Below, piece after piece: positions 1-5,065 of a stretch of 9,569 nt of DNA (the stretch's first letter is position 1; each line of letters starts with the position of its first letter). This DNA comes from Actinomycetota bacterium. GTDB taxonomy: Bacteria; Actinomycetota; Humimicrobiia; Humimicrobiales; Humimicrobiaceae. The notes under the pieces are model-generated. The model was given only the letters and a program-made list of their open reading frames with translations. It had not been told where the DNA came from and did no database searches. The position numbers were made by a program, and so were the translations under genes. The stretch spans positions 1 through 9,569 of the forward strand of contig JALHTA010000011.1 in assembly GCA_022865545.1 (NCBI GenBank), written 5' to 3'.

Positions 1-333
1 ACTTTTTTCCTCTATCGAAGGGTTGACCGGTATTTTTACATAAACATTTTCTGCAATAGGATTAAATAATTTATAAATCCTTCTACCTTCATCAATCATT
101 CTTTCAGAGTCAGTTCCTATGACTTCAAGACTGACAGGTACGCCCCTGGCAATTAGAAGGATCTTTTTAATATAGTCTTCGATATCAATACATCCACCTT
201 TTATTTTCTCCTCATCAACGGCAGCCCTTATAAGGGAGGGATTTGTCGTTACTCCATCAAGAAGTCCGTAATCATATGCTTGTCTGATCTCACTAAGTTT
301 ACTTGAATCAATAAAGATCTTAATAATGGTCAC
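1..333 (-). CDS. tal: Transaldolase / fructose-6-phosphate aldolase family protein (FSA/TalC type), 3' part off window
   Basis: The first 111 codons of a small class I aldolase of the FSA/TalC/MipB transaldolase family are present, and the rest runs off the left edge. Members form a TIM barrel that transfers dihydroxyacetone units between sugar phosphates, or in FSA cleaves fructose 6-phosphate, through a Schiff-base lysine. Visible signatures are KIFIDSSKLSEI at the N-terminus (strand 1 with its Asp), GVTTNPSLI (residues 27-35), PVSLEVIGTD (66-75) and YVKIPV (98-103). In that last motif, Lys100 matches the Schiff-base lysine of the family. The gene lies 31 bases after the tkt stop, which fits a transaldolase working with transketolase in the pentose phosphate pathway. 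The start is uncertain: GTG at 333 is the only canonical codon, but it lies within the Shine-Dalgarno sequence, and ATT at 327 or 324 would fit better. In family members the Met normally sits just before KIFID, which here is the ATT at 324. Family assignment is firm; aldolase versus transaldolase activity cannot be told from this part. Confidence 0.88.
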   Translation of the reverse strand, partial: MTIIKIFIDSSKLSEIRQAYDYGLLDGVTTNPSLIRAAVDEEKIKGGCIDIEDYIKKILLIARGVPVSLEVIGTDSERMIDEGRRIYKLFNPIAENVYVKIPVNPSIEEKS

Positions 334-341
334 CTTCCTTT
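330..341 (-). promoter_or_regulatory. Shine-Dalgarno of the transaldolase gene, swallowing the GTG start
   Basis: On the minus strand the bases read AAAGGAAGGTGA, a near match (one extra A) to the 16S-complementary consensus AAAGGAGGTGA. The only canonical start of the downstream frame, GTG at 333-331, lies inside this element. The codons ATT at 327-325 and 324-322 follow the last GG by 5 and 8 bases, the normal distance for initiation. An in-frame TAA just upstream (339-337) excludes an earlier start. Confidence 0.6.
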
Positions 342-356
342 AAATACCATGATTAT

Positions 357-393
357 AAAAAAGGTCAGATACCGGCGACTCCCCTGACTTTTT
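357..393 (-). terminator. Weak hairpin with U-run at the tkt stop (possible attenuator or terminator)
   Basis: On the minus strand, AAAAAGTCAG (393-384) can pair with CTGAC (368-364) plus a TTTTTT run (362-357), leaving one bulged C at 363. The stem is five good pairs plus an A/T extension, with a 15-base loop, and it contains the tkt stop codon TGA (367-365). The stem plus U-run looks like a rho-independent terminator or partial attenuator between tkt and the transaldolase gene. The long loop and short GC part make it weak, and the transaldolase gene follows only 31 bases after the stop. Confidence 0.3.
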
Positions 394-2215
394 CAATTAT
401 AGCTTCTTTCGATATGCTTTCATAATTTAATAGTTGGTCAGGGGTTCCGCTTCTCGGCATCTTTCTTACAGCCATAATATACACTGGACAATTAATCCCC
501 TCAATACTGCATACAGCTTCTCCAAGTCCTCCTTCAGGAAAATGGTCCTCCACAGTTATCACTGCTTTCGATTTTAAAGAAGCATCCCTTATTGTCTTTT
601 CATCAATTGGTTTTATGCTATAAGTATCTATTATTTTAATATGAATATTTTCTTTTAGTAATTCCTCATATGCTTTTAATGCTTCATGGAGTGTAATGCC
701 AGCTGCGCACACAGTAATAATGTCACTGTTGTCCTCCCTGAGGACCTTACTACCGCCTATTTTAAATGATTCTTTATTACTGTAGACAACAGGAGTATCC
801 ATCCTTGTGGTCCTTATATATGAATTACCTTTAAATGATGCAGAAAGTCGAACAAGAGCCTCTGTAGATACAGCATCGCATGGATAAAAGACAGAACAAC
901 CAATTAAAGTACGAAACATCGCAATATCTTCCAGACCCATCTGTGACGCACCATCAGGTCCTATGGATACTCCAGAATGGGAGCCAGAAAACTTAATATT
1001 AGTATTTGAATATTGGCTCATCCTTATCTGGTCAAATGCCCTGCTGAAAAATGCAGCAAATGTCGATATGAACGGTATCTTTCCCCTTAAGGAGAGTCCC
1101 AATGCCGCTCCTACCATATTTTGTTCTGCTATAAACATCTCAAAAAACTTTTTAGGAAAATTATCACCGAATATCTTTGCATATGTAGAATTACTGACTT
1201 CAGCATCAAGGACAACTATTTCCGGAAAATCATCATATATGTTTATAAGTGCTTTTCCATATGCTTTCCTTGTAGACTCAAGATCTCCTATCTTATAAGA
1301 ACCGCCCTCAAGCTTATCCTTATTGCCGGACCTGGATCCATATTCTTCTTTTTCTATATTGGCTGGAAGGACAAGCTCTCCAATAAGGTCTTTATCTACC
1401 TTGCCTAATTCGATAAGGGCCTTATCTTTCTGTTCCTCGGAAAGGGATTTACCATGCCAACCATCAATATCCTCGATAAAGCTGACACCTTTCCCCTTAA
1501 TTGTATCCGCTATTATCATTGTTGGCACGTCATTGGTTTTCACCACCTTATCATAAGCATTATTTATTTCTTCAATACTGTGCCCATCCACTATTATTGT
1601 ATTCCATCCAAAAGCTTTGATCCTTTCTTCATATGCAGAAGTACCACGGCCAAACATAGTCTCGCCTCTTTGCCCCAGCCTGTTTACATCAAGGATTGCT
1701 GTTAAGTTTCCTAATTTATAATATGAAGCCAGTTGTATTGCTTCCCATTGTGAACCTTCAGCCATTTCACTATCTCCAAGGAGTACATAAGTCCTATAGG
1801 GTAATTTATCAATATACTTTGCTGATAGTGCCATTCCAAATCCAATAGAAAGACCCTGCCCGAGAGATCCAGTAGAAGCTTCGGCATATTTAAATCTTGG
1901 GGTCGGGTGTCCCTCAAGATCACTATTGAAATCCCTTAGAGTTAATAACTGACTTTCTTCGACCGTACCAGCGGCAGCCCAGAGTGAATATAGGAGAGGA
2001 GAAGCATGGCCTTTTGAGAAGATAAGCCTATCATTATTGATATAATCAGGTTTATCGGGGTCAAATTTAAAAAATCCTCCAAAGAAGAGTGTGGACATTA
2101 GCTCAACAGCAGAAAGGGAAGATGTGGGATGTCCTGATCCTGCACTGGTCGTAGAAACAAGTATATAGTATCTTATTAGTCTTGATAGTCTTTCAATTTT
2201 TTTAAAATCATTCAT
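365..2215 (-). CDS. tkt: Transketolase, short animal-type form
   Basis: This is a complete 616-residue transketolase, a thiamine diphosphate (ThDP)-dependent cytoplasmic enzyme that moves two-carbon ketol units between sugar phosphates in the pentose phosphate pathway. It resembles the roughly 620-residue animal enzyme rather than the 660-plus-residue E. coli type. The ThDP-binding N-terminal domain shows AGSGHPTS (His29), FSKGH (His70), TGSLGQGL (115-122), GDSEMAEG (147-154) with the metal ligand Asn178, and WHGK (His254). The pyrimidine domain shows AEQNMVG with the catalytic Glu364, STFAAFFSRAFDQIR (384-398), GSHSGVSIGPDG (411-422) with His413, and SQMGLEDIAMFR (424-435). The C-terminal domain carries VEDHFPEGGLGEAV and PRSGTPDQLL. 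The metal-binding GDG motif reads GDS here (Ser149). The ATG follows GGAGGG by 5 bases, and the start matches the family's N-terminus. The gene begins 15 bases after the zwf stop and is clearly in the same transcription unit. Confidence 0.97.
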   Translation of the reverse strand: MNDFKKIERLSRLIRYYILVSTTSAGSGHPTSSLSAVELMSTLFFGGFFKFDPDKPDYINNDRLIFSKGHASPLLYSLWAAAGTVEESQLLTLRDFNSDLEGHPTPRFKYAEASTGSLGQGLSIGFGMALSAKYIDKLPYRTYVLLGDSEMAEGSQWEAIQLASYYKLGNLTAILDVNRLGQRGETMFGRGTSAYEERIKAFGWNTIIVDGHSIEEINNAYDKVVKTNDVPTMIIADTIKGKGVSFIEDIDGWHGKSLSEEQKDKALIELGKVDKDLIGELVLPANIEKEEYGSRSGNKDKLEGGSYKIGDLESTRKAYGKALINIYDDFPEIVVLDAEVSNSTYAKIFGDNFPKKFFEMFIAEQNMVGAALGLSLRGKIPFISTFAAFFSRAFDQIRMSQYSNTNIKFSGSHSGVSIGPDGASQMGLEDIAMFRTLIGCSVFYPCDAVSTEALVRLSASFKGNSYIRTTRMDTPVVYSNKESFKIGGSKVLREDNSDIITVCAAGITLHEALKAYEELLKENIHIKIIDTYSIKPIDEKTIRDASLKSKAVITVEDHFPEGGLGEAVCSIEGINCPVYIMAVRKMPRSGTPDQLLNYESISKEAIIEKVRGVAGI

Positions 2216-2220
2216 AAATT

Positions 2221-2226
2221 CCCTCC
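2221..2226 (-). promoter_or_regulatory. Shine-Dalgarno of tkt
   Basis: GGAGGG on the minus strand ends 5 bases before the tkt ATG (2215-2213). It lies within the 15-base spacer between the zwf TAG and the tkt start. It is the strongest ribosome-binding site in the window with a canonical start and serves as a reference for judging the zwf and transaldolase starts. Confidence 0.8.
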
Positions 2227-2230
2227 ACTT

Positions 2231-3676
2231 CTATTGATTATTGCTAGGAAAGGCTCCTGGAGAACTGTTCTTTTCATATATGTGAAGTTTTGTACTGGAC
2301 CAGTTTTTAAGTATTGGAGTGATATATTTCCAGGCCAGTTTGACTTCTTCAGTACTTGTAAATAATGTCTGGTCTCCCCTCATACAATCAAGCAATACTT
2401 TTTCATATGCATCAGTACTTTTATTCTCAATAGTTTTGTATTCAAATTCAAGGTCTCTTGGTTCCAAATCACTATAGAGTCCTGGTTTTTTAGCCCAGAA
2501 TCTTATAAATATTCCTTCCTTTGGGAAAATCTTGATACTTAGTATATTTTGATGCACGGAATCTTTGTGATCCTGGTGACATAAACAATTGATAGTATTG
2601 CGGAAATATATTACTATTTCCGTTTTCTTAGAGTCAAGAGCCTTTCCGCTCTCAAGGTAAAAGGGAACATCTTTCCACCTTTTATTTGCAATATAAGCTT
2701 TTACATTAAAATATGTCTCTGTCTTTGAGGTACTTTCTACATCTTTATTATCCTTATAGCCATCATACTGGCCCCTTATAATATTTTTTTCAATATCTTC
2801 CGGTTTATTTATAGGCATAAGAGACTTCAATACCTTAACTCTTCCCTCCCTGATTTTTTCTGCACTATGTTCCTTTGGATTTTCCATAGCAATTAGTGCC
2901 AGCATCTGAAGTATATGGTTTTGACCTACATCCCGCAGGGCTCCGATATTATCATAGAATGATCCTCTTGTACCTATATCCAGGTCCTCGAGAAGTTTTA
3001 TTTCAATTTTTTCTATATAATTATTATTCCAGATCGGTTCAAAAATAATATTGGAGAATCTAAAAAATAGAATGTTTCTAATTGTATCTTTCGCAAGGTA
3101 ATGGTCTATCCTGAATATCTGTTTTTCCATAAAAAGTTTGCCGAGCATCTGGTCCAGTTTTGCAGCTGTACTGATATCTCTGCCAAAAGGCTTTTCAACA
3201 AGTATTCTTGTCCACCCTGATTCCGGACTGCATGATAATGTCAACCCTGATTTTGCCAGATTTTTAAATATGTCCATGTAAAATTTCGGAGGAACAGCAA
3301 GATAATACAGTTTATTATCACAAAAATTTAATCCACTGGTTTTACTTAAGAGACATTCATTGATTCTATTATAAGTTGAATCTTCATTGAAGTAGCCCTT
3401 TATATAGATTAACTTTTTCAAAAAGTTACTTATAATATTTTTGTCGAATTTATTTCCTAATTTTTTAAGGGATTTTTCAAAAATAAAATCCCTGAATTGT
3501 GTATCAGTATAGTTTCTCCTCGAAATACCAAGTACTTGAAAATCCTCCGGCATAAATCCTTTGCTATAGAGTTTCAGGAGAGACCCAGCAATTTTTCTCC
3601 TGACAAGATCACCGGTTGCACCAAAAATAATAAAAGTCGTAGGAATGTTTATTCTATCTTTATTATTAGGGATTAT
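2231..3676 (-). CDS. zwf: Glucose-6-phosphate 1-dehydrogenase, apparently with a non-canonical start codon
   Basis: The enzyme oxidises glucose 6-phosphate to 6-phosphogluconolactone with NAD(P)+, the entry to the oxidative pentose phosphate pathway. Counting from the ATA at 3676 the protein has 481 residues, a normal family length. The dinucleotide-binding motif is FIIFGATGDLVRRK (15-28). The substrate-binding motifs are EKPFGRD (161-167, Lys162) and RIDHYLAKDT (189-198), and the catalytic His254 lies in GQNHILQ. Further family marks are FEPIWNNNYI, GALRDVGQNH, VPFYLESGKAL and the C-terminal AYEKVLLDCMRGDQTLF. The frame has no ATG, GTG or TTG between the TAA at 3679-3677 and the ATG at 3553. 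Starting at 3553 would delete the whole coenzyme-binding motif. The Shine-Dalgarno AGGTGAT (3687-3681) points to ATA at 3676 (8 bases after AGG) or ATC at 3673 (11 bases). A sequence error destroying an ATG is the main alternative. The gene starts 5 bases after the CDF stop and ends 15 bases before tkt. Lactonase and gnd are not in view. Confidence 0.93.
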   Translation of the reverse strand: MIPNNKDRINIPTTFIIFGATGDLVRRKIAGSLLKLYSKGFMPEDFQVLGISRRNYTDTQFRDFIFEKSLKKLGNKFDKNIISNFLKKLIYIKGYFNEDSTYNRINECLLSKTSGLNFCDNKLYYLAVPPKFYMDIFKNLAKSGLTLSCSPESGWTRILVEKPFGRDISTAAKLDQMLGKLFMEKQIFRIDHYLAKDTIRNILFFRFSNIIFEPIWNNNYIEKIEIKLLEDLDIGTRGSFYDNIGALRDVGQNHILQMLALIAMENPKEHSAEKIREGRVKVLKSLMPINKPEDIEKNIIRGQYDGYKDNKDVESTSKTETYFNVKAYIANKRWKDVPFYLESGKALDSKKTEIVIYFRNTINCLCHQDHKDSVHQNILSIKIFPKEGIFIRFWAKKPGLYSDLEPRDLEFEYKTIENKSTDAYEKVLLDCMRGDQTLFTSTEEVKLAWKYITPILKNWSSTKLHIYEKNSSPGAFPSNNQ

Positions 3677-3680
3677 TTAT

Positions 3681-3687
3681 ATCACCT
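3681..3687 (-). promoter_or_regulatory. Shine-Dalgarno of zwf, overlapping the CDF gene stop
   Basis: AGGTGAT on the minus strand includes the TGA stop (3684-3682) of the preceding CDF gene, so translation of zwf is probably coupled to it. The first codons that can use this site are ATA (3676-3674) and ATC (3673-3671). A GTG at 3685-3683 is in the zwf frame but is followed two codons later by TAA (3679-3677) and cannot be the start. Confidence 0.65.
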
Positions 3688-5064
3688 TTTATCCGGCTCA
3701 ACATGAATTGATATTTCTTCAATATTTTTAAACTTTTTTCTTATAATGTCTTCTAACATCGTGATCACTGAATGGGCCTGATCTACTTTCATGTCTTTTT
3801 CCAGTCTGCAATGAAAGGCAATATTGTACTTATTATTTTTTTTAAGAATCGTAAAGTTATGGCAGGTAGAAGGAGCTGCATATTCTTTTACTTCTTTCTT
3901 TATCCTGTTTATAAATGGTTTTGAGCTACTAGTGATATCTTTCCAGGACTGCCTACTATTTGCTTCCTCAATGTGAATATATATGCTTCTTAATAATATT
4001 ATCTCATTTTTAAGTTCATTTTCTACTTTTTTAGTCAATCTCTCTGTTTTACTCAGATCCAGCTCTTTTACTAATTGTACATGCACCGATATATCTATCT
4101 GGTCTTTCACCTGATAAATATTTATATTATGAATATCTTTAATATTTTTATAGTTTAGGATTATTTCTTTTATCTTTGAATAAATATCATCTTTATTATA
4201 ATCAGTTTTAGTTTCCAGGATTATGCGGCAACCAGGATTGTCCTTTTCGATCTTTTGTTTAAATCTCTCTTTTATTTTCTCTACCTGGGAAAGATAGAGG
4301 TTCTTTTCAAGATTAATATTAAGGTTTATAAATTTTATATTTCCAACTTCGTGTATTCTTAATTCATTTATGGATTTGATCTCTTTGAAAGATTTAGACG
4401 ATTTAATGATCCTATCAGTTGTCTCAACCGGGATATAATCAAGAAGATTCCTGAAGACTTTAATAGATAATCTAAGCCCGAAGATCAGAACTGCTATAGA
4501 AACAATAATAGAGGCAATAGGGTCAGCAAGTAAAAATCCTGACTTTGAAAAAAGCAGGCCGGCTATAATGACGATGGAGCTTACAATATCAGTTGTGTAA
4601 TTAAGGAATTCTGCTTCAAAAACTGATGAACGGTGCGTCTTTGCCGCCCTACCTACAAAATAGACTCTAATGATATTCAAGATCACTGAAATTATAAGAA
4701 CAATAAATATATAATTATTGATATTAAGCTGAAAATCCCTGTATATTATCCTTTGGATCGACCGGTAGATAATGAATAGACTCAATAGCGAAATGATAAT
4801 AAGTTCCACAGCAGCTGAAAGATTTTCATATTTCCCATGTCCATACGTATGATCCTTATCGGGAGGCTTAAGTGACATTCTTATAGCTAGAAATGCGATT
4901 AGCACCGTAACAAGATCAAGACCATTATTGAGAGCCTCGGAAAATACCCCTATACTATTAGTGATGATTGCAATTGTCACTTTCGTGATAACCAGGATCA
5001 CGGAAACGATCAAAGAAAACAGTGCTACCATCGTTTTATTGCTTCTCGCAAGTTTTCCAAACAT
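3682..5064 (-). CDS. Cation diffusion facilitator family metal transporter with extended C-terminus
   Basis: This is a 460-residue membrane protein of the CDF family, which exports divalent metals from the cytoplasm by proton antiport. Six hydrophobic helices can be placed at about 12-33, 38-62, 82-101, 117-137, 158-175 and 180-202. The family loop DHTYGHGKYE (71-80) lies between helices 2 and 3. The transport site normally reads HxxxD or DxxxD in helices 2 and 5. Here it reads N46-NGL-D50 (in FSEALNNGLD) and N155-YTT-D159, so Asn replaces His at both positions and zinc may not be the main substrate. The cytoplasmic tail (about 210-460) is much longer than the usual single dimerisation domain. 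It appears to hold three such domains (about 216-288, 291-367 and 383-458), the last ending in the typical ISIHVEP. The ATG follows AAAGGA by 5 bases and begins one base after the lipoprotein gene's stop. Family is certain; the metal is unknown. Confidence 0.93.
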   Translation of the reverse strand: MFGKLARSNKTMVALFSLIVSVILVITKVTIAIITNSIGVFSEALNNGLDLVTVLIAFLAIRMSLKPPDKDHTYGHGKYENLSAAVELIIISLLSLFIIYRSIQRIIYRDFQLNINNYIFIVLIISVILNIIRVYFVGRAAKTHRSSVFEAEFLNYTTDIVSSIVIIAGLLFSKSGFLLADPIASIIVSIAVLIFGLRLSIKVFRNLLDYIPVETTDRIIKSSKSFKEIKSINELRIHEVGNIKFINLNINLEKNLYLSQVEKIKERFKQKIEKDNPGCRIILETKTDYNKDDIYSKIKEIILNYKNIKDIHNINIYQVKDQIDISVHVQLVKELDLSKTERLTKKVENELKNEIILLRSIYIHIEEANSRQSWKDITSSSKPFINRIKKEVKEYAAPSTCHNFTILKKNNKYNIAFHCRLEKDMKVDQAHSVITMLEDIIRKKFKNIEEISIHVEPDKR

Positions 5065-5065
5065 G

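Noticed and set aside
330..350. Six-codon minigene ATG GTA TTT AAA GGA AGG TGA ahead of the transaldolase gene
   Set aside because: It has no ribosome-binding site of its own and consists mostly of the transaldolase Shine-Dalgarno sequence.
963..1705. Several plus-strand open frames across the transketolase gene, and a minus-strand one at 1711-1923
   Set aside because: They lie wholly within the strongly conserved tkt frame, lack ribosome-binding sites and encode no recognisable protein.
2231..3553. zwf starting at the first ATG (3553)
   Set aside because: The upstream in-frame codons encode the conserved FIIFGATGDLVRRK coenzyme-binding motif, and no Shine-Dalgarno sequence precedes 3553.
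3677..3690. zwf expressed as a frameshift fusion with the CDF gene at AAAAGGTGA
   Set aside because: A -1 or +2 shift into the zwf frame here reaches TAA at 3679-3677 almost at once, so no fusion can form.
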